Positions 47,149 to 54,090 of a stretch of DNA of 54,090 bases are shown here, in pieces. Both the position numbers and the translations under genes were made by a program. The notes beneath the pieces were generated by a model that did no database searches, was not told where the DNA came from, and was given only the letters and a program-made list of their open reading frames with translations. The stretch spans positions 1 through 54,090 of the forward strand of contig NZ_JAEL01000031.1 of the NCBI RefSeq assembly GCF_000518885.1, read 5' to 3'. Position 1 is the stretch's first letter; each line of letters begins with the position of its first letter. This DNA is from Bacillus sp. J33 (lineage in GTDB: Bacteria > Bacillota > Bacilli > Bacillales > Cytobacillaceae).

Positions 47149-48117
47149 TTATTGATCTGCTGCCAATTTTGAATATGTATCATGATCACAAATAATATAT
47201 AAAATGGCTCCTTGTGGTATTTTCTCATCCAGCCGGCGGTTAATATTCATATCCTGGCCCGAGCTGATTAAGGTTGCCCCCTGCTCAAGCAATTGATGAA
47301 AAGCATCCCGGTAGGTTACCCACTTCGCTGATGCAGGAATCTGATATAAATCCTCCCCCACTTCACGGCTCATCAGCTGTGAATAGATCGTAGTCGCTCC
47401 ATTGGAAAGGACTGCCTGTGCAGCCATTCTCGAGATCATTTCATCAGAAATGATAAATTCATCAACCGAAACATGCTTAAACAGATCCATATGTTTTTCA
47501 ACCTTTAATTCAACTGTGATGTGAAGATCGCCTGCAAGACGCTCAATACCAGTAGCAATTAATAAAGATTTCCCATCTGTCAGCTGGTTATCTTCAATCG
47601 AGTCATCAGCAAATATGATAACACTTTTAGCTTCTTTAATATTGGCCATTTCAAGTACTGCCTCATCAGCTGCATCTCCATGGACAAAATGGACATTATC
47701 ATGTTTGACCGGCGTTTTGTCCAGCATGGCAATGAGCACAATCTCTTTTCCAGGATCAGCCAGCCTGATTTCTTCCAAAGCATGCTCCGCTTTTTTAGAC
47801 CAGCCTGCAACTACAATATGATTTTTCCCATTATAACTCATTTTCCCCTCCTCCTGCTTAATACGGAATTGAGCAAAGCCTTCTACTAATTTTCCAATTA
47901 CAATTCCGATCAGGCCAATTCCGATCAAGTACAAAAATACAGCATAAACTCTTCCGGCAACTGAGACAGGATAAAAATCGCCATACCCGACAGTGGTTAC
48001 TGTCGTCATAACCCACCAAAAAGAATCAAAGTAATTCGTAAAGGTCCCAGGTTCTATAAGAGTCATAAGAATGGTACTAAACAGGATCAAAAATCCGCTT
48101 GAAATAAAAATCAGCAA
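47149..48117 (-). CDS. Two-helix potassium channel with RCK domain
   Basis: Ion channel protein with an N-terminal pore: helix (about 1-22), pore loop with the selectivity filter TVGYGDFYP (about 43-51) and second helix (about 55-80), followed by a cytoplasmic RCK/TrkA-N Rossmann domain (HIVVAGWSKKAEHALEEI near 100; VHGDAADEAVL near 147) that senses ligands. It resembles B. subtilis YugO and MthK-type channels. The coordinates start at a TTG without a ribosome site. The frame is open for 15 more codons to an ATT at 48162 that has GGAGGG seven bases upstream, which may be the real start. pepV follows by 15 bases. Confidence 0.88.
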   Translation of the reverse strand: MLIFISSGFLILFSTILMTLIEPGTFTNYFDSFWWVMTTVTTVGYGDFYPVSVAGRVYAVFLYLIGIGLIGIVIGKLVEGFAQFRIKQEEGKMSYNGKNHIVVAGWSKKAEHALEEIRLADPGKEIVLIAMLDKTPVKHDNVHFVHGDAADEAVLEMANIKEAKSVIIFADDSIEDNQLTDGKSLLIATGIERLAGDLHITVELKVEKHMDLFKHVSVDEFIISDEMISRMAAQAVLSNGATTIYSQLMSREVGEDLYQIPASAKWVTYRDAFHQLLEQGATLISSGQDMNINRRLDEKIPQGAILYIICDHDTYSKLAADQ

Positions 48118-48193
48118 GTTATTAAGCGTGTATAGCTTCTTAAGAAATCTCCTAAATAAAATGGTTCATCCCTCCTTCTGCAACAATAACATT

Positions 48194-48466
48194 ATAAAGT
48201 GCTTCCATCAGTGGGGGGCTTTCATTCCCCACCGATGGTTAGGGCCCGTATGATGCGGATCACTCAGACGCTGCCGCAGGACAAGGAAAGCTGCGGCAAA
48301 TCCATACATCGTATTGACCGAAAGCGTTAGCTTATGGGAGGACGTGGCGTATTAGTCTGATTTCTGGTAATTGGGCTTTTACGGGCAGTTTGATCCCCCT
48401 CCTAATCCTTTATGATTCCCTCGAAAGCCTTGAAGTGGAGGTCTAACTGCCCGTTAATGCTAAATA
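48194..48466 (+). repeat. R4 structured repeat, copy D, with insertion
   Basis: It starts ATAAAGTGCTTCCATCA and ends CTGCCCGTTAATGCTAAATA. The first hairpin pairs CCATCAGTGGGG with CCCCACCGATGG at 11 of 12 positions and the outer stem ACGGGCAGTT / AACTGCCCGT is perfect. A segment of about 126 bp (48243-48368), related in part to R3 (GACGTGGCGT), interrupts it at the same internal place as in copy C. Confidence 0.82.
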
Positions 48467-48504
48467 AAGAATTATAGCTGCAGTATCCTCCAATTATGAA
48501 TCCC

Positions 48505-49683
48505 CTATTCCACAAGGACTCCAAATTGGGGCAGAAAGATCAGCCAGCATGCCAAAAACAGTCCTAAAATGATAATAGCAAAAGAGAAGAGCGCCAACAC
48601 AGTCCTTTTCCTTGCTGTAAAATAGAAATCCATTTCACTATACCTTTTGGCAAGCGGATGTGACATGATAGCCTTATCCCAAGTAATGGACAGCCATGAA
48701 TAGGTTAAAAACAGAAATATACACAGCACAATTCCTTTTATCCATAATGGCGGAATCACAATGATGCCTGCAGCGCTTATGGATATGATTTGAAAATAGC
48801 TGACAATATACGATGGATTGCGGATAAAGATCTTTAGAAATAATTCAGCAAGCCCGGTAACGGGTGTCCTATTTCTAAAAATCCGTTTTGATTTCCGGAA
48901 TAGAAGAGGTTTTGTCCGCATGGAAAAAGCAGGCTTTTCCATTTCAGGCGCCATCATAAAAATCCATTTAATATACTTTGTTTTTTCCTCCTGTTCCTGT
49001 ATTATTTCATAATCTATAGCTGAGACCCTATTTAATAGCCGGAATACTCGCATAATAGTGCCAGCAAGGAGTACTGCTGCTGTCATGTAAACCGCTAAAT
49101 CGGCTCCAAGGTCCCAAAGGGAATAAACGAGCTGGGAGAACCAGCTAAATAAGACAAACACCAAAAACCTTATAATATATTTTTTAAGTTTTCCTTCGAT
49201 CCTTTTTAAATGATAGGAAACTGACATAATCGTCCACTTCAATATAATGAAAAAAATCAGCAGAGCAATAATTTGCCTCTCATCCAAAAAATAACTATTC
49301 CTTAAAAAGGGAAGAAGAAGAACAATCATTCCTGCAGTCCCCGCTGCCTGAAAAAGAAATGAATAGGCAAATCCCCATCTTCTCATTCCCAAATAGAGAT
49401 TTCTATTCTTAACAAGAAACACTTTATCAGCTTCCTGTACAAATGGCCGGATATTTCCCAGCCATGAAAAAATATATAGCAAAAAGAAAAGCAAAAACAT
49501 AGGCAGGCTTCCAGCCCATTCTGGTGTTTCAATCCACCAGGAACGGTAGACCATTGTAAAAATAGCCGCTCCCGGAACAATGAGATACACGATAATCGTC
49601 CAATCCGCTATAGACCGAAGGACGCCATATTGATACTTCCAGCTCCTGATTAGCCTTCGAATAAATAGATCTCTACTCTTCAT
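48505..49683 (-). CDS. ythQ: ABC transporter permease YthQ (EcsB-like)
   Basis: Membrane component of an EcsAB-type ABC transporter, 392 residues with about nine or ten hydrophobic helices and basic N-terminus (MKSRDLFIRRLIRSWKYQ). In B. subtilis the paralogue EcsB works with EcsA in regulated proteolysis and secretion; the YthPQ substrate is unknown. The ATG at 49683 has GAGGAAA upstream and overlaps the ythP stop by 11 bases. It ends a two-gene operon. Confidence 0.86.
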   Translation of the reverse strand: MKSRDLFIRRLIRSWKYQYGVLRSIADWTIIVYLIVPGAAIFTMVYRSWWIETPEWAGSLPMFLLFFLLYIFSWLGNIRPFVQEADKVFLVKNRNLYLGMRRWGFAYSFLFQAAGTAGMIVLLLPFLRNSYFLDERQIIALLIFFIILKWTIMSVSYHLKRIEGKLKKYIIRFLVFVLFSWFSQLVYSLWDLGADLAVYMTAAVLLAGTIMRVFRLLNRVSAIDYEIIQEQEEKTKYIKWIFMMAPEMEKPAFSMRTKPLLFRKSKRIFRNRTPVTGLAELFLKIFIRNPSYIVSYFQIISISAAGIIVIPPLWIKGIVLCIFLFLTYSWLSITWDKAIMSHPLAKRYSEMDFYFTARKRTVLALFSFAIIILGLFLACWLIFLPQFGVLVE

Positions 49684-50389
49684 TGACTGTTTCCTCAGCA
49701 ATATGATGGAAGCAATCGTAGAGTGTGCCTGCCGGAAGGCCGCATTGTCCCCTTATCTCATCCAATGTGCCTGAGGCTTTCAGCACGCCTTCATGCACAA
49801 TTAAAAATCGGCTGCAAACCTTCTCTGCGGTATCCAGAACATGTGTGGACATAAGAACTCCTGCGCCTCTTTGCCTCTCTTTTTCAATAGATTCAAGAAA
49901 CAGTTTCATAGCATTCGGATCAAGGCCAATAAACGGTTCATCAATAATATAAATATCAGGGCTGGCAATCATGGCAAGAATCAGCATGGCCTTTTGCTGC
50001 ATTCCTTTCGAATAAGAACCAGGAAACTTATGGGCATGTTCAGACAGCTTATACTGATTTAAAAGTTCATCTGCCCTATCCTTGTATTCATGATCCGGAA
50101 TTCCTTCTACAGCAGCCATAAAATCCATATGCTCCCATAGTGTAAGTTCTTCGTAAAAAACAGGGCGTTCAGGAATATAAGAATATTTAACCCCTTCCTG
50201 AAAATCTACTAATCCCTTCTTATGCTCCAGCAGCCCCAGAATCGTTTTAATGGTCGTGCTTTTTCCGGCACCATTTGGCCCAATAAGGCCAATTAATTCG
50301 CCTTTCTTTATTTCGAAATGAATATTATGTATAATCGGGATCTCATTTTCATAGCCTGCAGAGATAATATCTACATTTAATAAGTTCAT
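49673..50389 (-). CDS. ythP: ABC transporter ATP-binding protein YthP (EcsA-like)
   Basis: ABC ATPase of 238 residues: Walker A GPNGAGKST (about 37-45), a Q-loop region, signature SYSKGMQQK near 133 (a variant of LSGGQ usual in EcsA), Walker B IYIIDEPFIGLD (about 152-163) and the switch His in MSTHVLD. It powers the YthQ membrane component. GGAGG precedes the start. First gene of ythPQ. Confidence 0.92.
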   Translation of the reverse strand: MNLLNVDIISAGYENEIPIIHNIHFEIKKGELIGLIGPNGAGKSTTIKTILGLLEHKKGLVDFQEGVKYSYIPERPVFYEELTLWEHMDFMAAVEGIPDHEYKDRADELLNQYKLSEHAHKFPGSYSKGMQQKAMLILAMIASPDIYIIDEPFIGLDPNAMKLFLESIEKERQRGAGVLMSTHVLDTAEKVCSRFLIVHEGVLKASGTLDEIRGQCGLPAGTLYDCFHHIAEETVNEE

Positions 50390-50463
50390 AATACCCTCCT
50401 CCTGACTATACTTACGGGTAAGATTGGAAAAGGTTTACTTTTTTTTGATATTCTTTTAAAATA

Positions 50464-50637
50464 TTGTCTCCTGTTTTAATTCCTGCTGCACGCACTCTCT
50501 TTCCGCAGGCTTCCAGCGCTCCCTGGCCTATTACGCCATTGGGGTCTCTCTTGACCTTCTGCAGGACTTTGAGCGAGTAAACACCCCTTCATGGTCTCTC
50601 CAATCAAGACAGTGTTCAAAAATCGCTTTAACAATCC
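50464..50637 (+). repeat. R1 element, diverged copy upstream of ythPQ
   Basis: The right part CTCCAATCAAGACAGTGTTC...CGCTTTAACAATCC tracks the R1 right end (CTCCAATCAACAGGGTGC...GCTTTAACACAGCC), and CTGCAGGACTTTGAGCGAGTAAACACC keeps the R1 centre. The ends are eroded; limits are approximate. Confidence 0.6.
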
Positions 50638-50659
50638 TGAAAAATTTTGAATGCATGCA

Positions 50660-50688
50660 CAAAAAAACTGCCCCAGCAAGGAGCAGTG
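50660..50688 (-). terminator. Terminator of the M48-ankyrin gene
   Basis: ACTGCTCC pairs with GGGGCAGT around TTGCT, then seven T on the minus strand. Confidence 0.82.
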
Positions 50689-50691
50689 TTA

Positions 50692-51966
50692 TCATTGCTG
50701 AAGCAATTCCAGCAATTCTTTATTATCAAAGTCTTTCGCGTAATCATAGGCTGTGTAGCCCTCTGAATCTTTCAGACCCGGATCCGCACCGAACTCAAGG
50801 AGAAGCTTAGCCATTTCAACGTCTTCATTAAATACAGCACTCATTAAAGGAGACGAATCATAGCTATCCAGCGTGTTGGGGCTGGCACCATTTTTAAGAA
50901 GCAAAGAAGCACTCTCCAAGTGGCCATTATAAACAGCCCAATGAAGGGCAGTGGAGCCCTCTGCATCTGTTTCCTCAATATCAGCACCCTCTGCAAGCAA
51001 AGAATGAATCATGTCCGTATCATTTTCACTTGCTGCATTCATCAAAGGTGTAGCACCTTCAATTCCCATAACAAATTCAGTCCATAAATCCAGCTTTTCC
51101 ATTGATTTAAAACCAATCCATATTCCCGAAGCGAGAATAGTTAACGAAAGAATCGAACCAGCAACCCCCAGCCAGACTTTACCCTTAGGCTCTTCTATGT
51201 CAGGTGTCGCATCCTCGGCAAAAAACTTGGATAATGCATAAATTCTTTTTGGGAGATGCGGGTGGGTTGATAATTTTTCATTTAGCCACACAAAGAAGCC
51301 AGTCTCTGTTCGAATCTGCTCCATATATGCCTGTTTGTCGACCTCATGATAAAGATCTTTTCCAATTGCAAGCATGGTTAATGCATCTCTTGATGATTCG
51401 AGTGATTGTATATAAAAAGCTGCATAGCGATCACAAGTATATTCGCAAGCTCTTAAATAAGCATTTCCAAGAAAGGGAACCCACATGGCAGGGAGAAGGA
51501 GAATGCTTATGAGAACGTGTTTTCTTTTTAAATGAGCAAATTCATGGGCAAGGACGAACAGTACTTCCTTTTCTGACCCTTTCTCAACCAATTCAAAAAT
51601 GCCGGAATATAATACAACCATATTTTTTCTAAAAAACCTGGCTGCAAAGGCATTTAAAATACCTTGCGACTCTATCACATAAATATCAGGCAGTTTTGCA
51701 AGCCCCATTTCCTTTGCGGTTAACACTGCTTTTTCATATATTTCTGGAAACTGCTTTTCACTGATTCTTACTCCATTCCTTCTAATGCCGCCCATCATGA
51801 TTCCATGGAGCAGGACAGAAACAGCTATGACTGCAATAATAATGATAATCCCAACGATTGAGAATGCGAGAAAAATATAAGATAAAATACTAAATAAAAC
51901 GACAAAGGCAAAATAAATATTCTCTTTCGGATGTACCAGCCGATCCCTCAGGGAATGCCACTCCAT
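50692..51966 (-). CDS. M48 metalloprotease with C-terminal ankyrin repeats
   Basis: Membrane metalloprotease of 424 residues. Two N-terminal helices (about 20-60) precede the M48 domain, with the zinc motif HEFAH near residue 140 and the third ligand region YTCDRYAA near 175. A third helix (about 263-285) is followed by four ankyrin repeats (about 305-424; TPLMNAASEND, STALHWAVYNGH, SPLMSAVFNED, YTAYDYAKDFD). HtpX-like M48 enzymes degrade damaged membrane proteins; the ankyrin part suggests a fixed partner. The ATG at 51966 has AAAGGAAGAG upstream; an in-frame ATG at 52005 does not. Monocistronic. Confidence 0.88.
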   Translation of the reverse strand: MEWHSLRDRLVHPKENIYFAFVVLFSILSYIFLAFSIVGIIIIIAVIAVSVLLHGIMMGGIRRNGVRISEKQFPEIYEKAVLTAKEMGLAKLPDIYVIESQGILNAFAARFFRKNMVVLYSGIFELVEKGSEKEVLFVLAHEFAHLKRKHVLISILLLPAMWVPFLGNAYLRACEYTCDRYAAFYIQSLESSRDALTMLAIGKDLYHEVDKQAYMEQIRTETGFFVWLNEKLSTHPHLPKRIYALSKFFAEDATPDIEEPKGKVWLGVAGSILSLTILASGIWIGFKSMEKLDLWTEFVMGIEGATPLMNAASENDTDMIHSLLAEGADIEETDAEGSTALHWAVYNGHLESASLLLKNGASPNTLDSYDSSPLMSAVFNEDVEMAKLLLEFGADPGLKDSEGYTAYDYAKDFDNKELLELLQQ

Positions 51967-52005
51967 GATGCTCTCTTCCTTTCCTAGTCCTTTTAATTCA
52001 CCCAT

Positions 52006-52427
52006 TGATTATAATCAAAAAATAAATTTTTAGGATATAGAAAAATTTCTCAATGTTTTTGAATCTTCAGTACATATTACAAGCCCCCTATACCATAAGG
52101 TATAGTAATAAGCCCTTTCCCTATGATGTTTAACAATTAGGATTTAGGGAAAATGAACATACATTAAAAAGGAGGGGGATGTACAGACTATAAATGTGGG
52201 TGCATTATAAAAATTTTGTAAATTTGTACCCTTAAAGTAGAAATTATCAGATAATAGCGTTACAATATAGTCAGAGGTATGACATCTAGACTAAAAATAA
52301 CCAGAATACAAAGGAGTTGTCTGGGGAAAAGAAAACTACATACTTTTGAGGGGGATATCCCTTCAATGTAGCTGTCGGTTGCAGGGAATTTGCCATGGGG
52401 TTTGAAAAAAGGATAGGGAGTGGTTTT
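52006..52427. other. Gap between the M48-ankyrin gene and ytzE
   Basis: Divergent promoters must lie here. It contains the perfect inverted repeat CTATACC-ATAA-GGTATAG at 52088-52105. Very short frames with purine-rich leaders occur (ATG at 52179 and 52194, TTG near 52317) but none is convincing as a gene. Otherwise nothing was recognised. Confidence 0.5.
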
Positions 52428-52649
52428 TTGAAACCTTCAACTAACCGGATGTTAAACCGTGTAAAATCCGTCTACATGTTTATCAGTAAGCGCGGAACTG
52501 TAACAACTCAGGAGCTTGTAGAGGAATTTGGTATTACTCCTCGCACCATACAACGAGATTTGAATGTCCTGGCCTATAATGATTTGGTTAAAAGCCCAAG
52601 CCGAGGCAAATGGACCATTACACAAAAGAAAGTAAAGATGTCTTCTTAG
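52428..52649 (+). CDS. ytzE: YtzE, DeoR-type small DNA-binding protein
   Basis: Protein of 73 residues made of a single DeoR-family helix-turn-helix (about 16-66: TTQELVEEFGITPRTIQRDL) without an effector domain. It nearly matches B. subtilis YtzE from LKPSTNRML onward. The start is taken as TTG at 52428 with AGGGAG six bases upstream; an ATG at 52395 would add 11 residues not found in YtzE. Its target is unknown. A bidirectional terminator separates it from ytzG. Confidence 0.9.
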   Translation: MKPSTNRMLNRVKSVYMFISKRGTVTTQELVEEFGITPRTIQRDLNVLAYNDLVKSPSRGKWTITQKKVKMSS

Positions 52650-52677
52650 CACAAAGTATAACTAACATAATAGATTG

Positions 52678-52709
52678 AAAAAAATCGCCCCTTTTAGGGC
52701 GATTTTTTT
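52678..52709. terminator. Bidirectional terminator between ytzE and ytzG
   Basis: AAAAATCGCCC and GGGCGATTTTT form a perfect 11-bp stem with T tracts on both strands. Confidence 0.92.
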
Positions 52710-52713
52710 GTCT

Positions 52714-53430
52714 TTACTTCACCTCATAATTCATCAGCATTTCCACTTCTTCTGTCAATTCCCGGTACTCTCCAAGTTCCAAGGTTTCATCAAGCTCGAG
52801 CGGGCCCATTGAAAGCCTCTTTAAGTAAATGACTCTCTTTCCGACTGCCTCAAACATTCTTTTCACCTGATGGAATTTTCCTTCTGTAATGGTTAATTCA
52901 ATATCGGAGGTGATGCCTGACTTTACTATTTTAAGGTCTCCCGGTTTCGTTTCATAGCCGTCATCCAATATGACTCCTTTTTTAAAAGCAGCAATATCGT
53001 CATCCGTTACCTCGCTGTCAATGACAGCAAAATAGGTTTTAGGAACATGCTTCTTAGGAGAAAGCAGCCGGTGGGCCAGCTGGCCGTCATTTGTAAGCAG
53101 CAGAAGTCCTTCGGTATCCTTATCCAGACGCCCAACAGGAAACGGGGAAAAAACAAGATCCTCCATTTCGAGCAGGTCCACAACCGTTTCAAACTGGGAA
53201 TCTTCAGTTGCCGAAATCACACCAGGCGGTTTGTTCATCATTAAATAAATGAATTCCTTATACTCCACTCTTTCACCATTGATAATGACAACATCCGCTT
53301 CAGGATTTACTTGATGCTTTGGATCTTTCACTTTTTCATCATTAATGGTTACGGCCCCATCCTTTAATAGCTTCTTAACATCTTTACGGCTGCCGTAGCC
53401 CAAATTGGCCAGCATTTTATCAATTCTCAT
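52714..53430 (-). CDS. ytzG: 16S rRNA pseudouridine synthase (RsuA/RluB family)
   Basis: Pseudouridine synthase of 238 residues. An N-terminal S4 domain (about 1-50, MRIDKMLANLGYGSRKDVKKLL) precedes the catalytic domain with GRLDKDTEGLLLLTNDG near residue 100, whose Asp is the nucleophile, and KFHQVKRMFEAVG near 184. In the RsuA group the target is U516 of 16S rRNA. GGAGG precedes the start. Same location as B. subtilis ytzG. Confidence 0.93.
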   Translation of the reverse strand: MRIDKMLANLGYGSRKDVKKLLKDGAVTINDEKVKDPKHQVNPEADVVIINGERVEYKEFIYLMMNKPPGVISATEDSQFETVVDLLEMEDLVFSPFPVGRLDKDTEGLLLLTNDGQLAHRLLSPKKHVPKTYFAVIDSEVTDDDIAAFKKGVILDDGYETKPGDLKIVKSGITSDIELTITEGKFHQVKRMFEAVGKRVIYLKRLSMGPLELDETLELGEYRELTEEVEMLMNYEVK

Positions 53431-53543
53431 GGTTGACCTCCATTCAAATTCTAATTAATGGGCTTCTGTCCATGTCACAGCCGCCCGGTTTACATAGACT
53501 AATATCATACTTTCGAATGAATGCGAAAGAGGAGATGTTCACT

Positions 53544-53758
53544 ATGTATCCCCGCCAGCAAGGCATATATATATCCCTCTTCCCGGTTTTTCGCCAGGTT
53601 ATCCTGGATATCCGAGTGGAGGGAGCACTGATAGGCGACTCGAACGCCTAGAGCGTCAGGTGGAGCGGCTTGACCGCCAGGTAGATCGGCTCAATCGAAG
53701 ACTTGAGCGGATTGAAAGGCGCCTCGGAATAAGCGAAGGCGGATATGGCCAGTATTAA
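53544..53758 (+). pseudogene. Small Arg/Glu-rich coiled-coil gene with AT-tract frameshift
   Basis: An ATG with a strong ribosome site (GAGGAG) opens a frame that stops after 35 codons at 53649. Removing one AT from the (AT)5 tract at 53565-53574 gives a continuous 70-residue protein: MYPRQQG, a Pro/Gly/Tyr-rich segment (PGFSPGYPGYPSGG), then the heptad-like run RLERLERQVERLDRQVDRL ending in GGYGQY. The designed-looking downstream part and following terminator show this is the true frame. Either a slippage mutation, phase-variable tract or sequencing error. CATAGACTA upstream resembles a sporulation sigma -10. Family name unknown. Confidence 0.75.
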
Positions 53759-53788
53759 ATGAAAGAAAGGTCTCCTTTTTTGAACTAT

Positions 53789-53838
53789 ACCCCGGATAGC
53801 GGACACTGATAAAAAAGTGCCCCTATCCGGGGTTTTTT
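53789..53838 (+). terminator. Terminator after the small coiled-coil gene
   Basis: CCCCGGATAG pairs with CTATCCGGGG around an inner hairpin and is followed by six T on the plus strand. Confidence 0.88.
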
Positions 53839-53879
53839 GTGTTTCAATAGATTTAATGAATAGGGACGGAGGATTTATC

Positions 53880-54090
53880 ATGAGTAAGAATATTTATAAT
53901 GATTTCCAAATGAAAGAGCTTGAAAAGAATCCTAATGTGTTGAGGACTTCTGAAAGGTCAATCTCCTATAGTTCGGAATTTAAGATAAAAGCAGTGACGG
54001 AGTACAAAAATGGGAAAACACCATCGCAAATCTTTATTGAACAAGGCTTTGATCTTGAGATGATTGGCAAGGAACAGCCCAAACGTTGCC
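53880..54090 (+). CDS. Transposase-type helix-turn-helix protein, cut by window edge
   Basis: The first 70 codons of an open frame that continues beyond the window. The ATG has GGACGGAGG upstream. The sequence (MSKNIYNDFQMKELEKNP, SERSISYSSEFKIKAV, SQIFIEQGFDLEMIG) resembles the N-terminal helix-turn-helix ORF of IS3-family-type elements in Bacillus. Whether an intact insertion sequence follows cannot be seen; no inverted repeat was identified upstream. Confidence 0.7.
   Translation, partial: MSKNIYNDFQMKELEKNPNVLRTSERSISYSSEFKIKAVTEYKNGKTPSQIFIEQGFDLEMIGKEQPKRC

Noticed and set aside
52179-52235. Tiny frames with purine-rich leaders upstream of ytzE
   Set aside because: The first has zero spacing to the ribosome site and four codons; the second has poor spacing and 13 codons with no recognisable feature.

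Overview
The window is a chromosomal segment of a low-GC Gram-positive, spore-forming member of the Bacillaceae. Nearly every gene has a recognisable Bacillus subtilis counterpart in the tyrS / acsA-acuABC / ccpA-aroA / murC-sftA / ytoP-ytnP-trmB / amyX / pepV / ytzE-ytzG neighbourhood, and order is largely preserved. The high density of dispersed repeats suggests a Cytobacillus- or Mesobacillus-like species rather than B. subtilis itself; this is inference from gene order and protein sequence only.

Layout. 1-2.5 kb: a 51-bp tandem repeat, tyrS with a Tyr T-box leader, and two tandem copies of a structured repeat. 2.5-10.4 kb: a class A penicillin-binding protein, then acsA divergent from acuABC (acetyl-CoA synthetase and its acetylation/deacetylation control) with catabolite-repression sites in both directions. 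10.6-15.1 kb: motPS (sodium stator), ccpA and aroA. 15.3-17.5 kb: a large FtsA-like actin ATPase with an unusual C-terminal domain array. 17.5-19.0 kb: ytxGHJ behind a good sigma-B-type promoter. 19.3-31.7 kb: an M29 aminopeptidase, murC, an uncharacterised gene, nicotinate phosphoribosyltransferase, sftA, ytpQ, ytpP, an EIIC-like membrane protein and a lipoprotein. 31.9-43.3 kb: ytoQ, a DUF84 NTPase, ytoP, ytzB, ytnP, trmB, ytzH, ytmP, the ytlQ-ytlR-amyX operon and ytlP/thpR. 43.7-53.4 kb: ytkP, dat, pepV, a potassium channel, the ythPQ ABC exporter, an M48 protease-ankyrin fusion, ytzE and ytzG. Right edge: a small Arg-rich coiled-coil gene broken at an AT dinucleotide tract, then the start of an IS-type transposase gene.

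Four families of dispersed non-coding repeats occupy the intergenic gaps. R1 is about 230-245 bp with GGCTNTGTTAAA terminal inverted repeats and 8-bp target duplications. R2 is about 220-265 bp; one copy has a perfect 8-bp duplication. R3 is a GC-rich element of about 230 bp with fragments. R4 is a structured element whose first hairpin keeps pairing while its sequence changes between copies. One R4 copy supplies the last codons and the stop of a protein gene, and two R4 copies carry insertions at the same internal site. No rRNA, tRNA, CRISPR array or intact insertion sequence was seen.

Functionally the segment is mostly housekeeping: translation (tyrS, trmB, ytzG), cell wall (PBP, murC, dat), DNA segregation (sftA), central carbon control (ccpA, acsA-acuABC, aroA), motility, redox and stress (ytxGHJ, ytpP), and peptide or glycan turnover (ytoP, pepV, M29 peptidase, amyX). 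The most novel material is the FtsA-like protein, the R4 repeat family, the frameshifted small gene and the repeat-modified uncharacterised gene.
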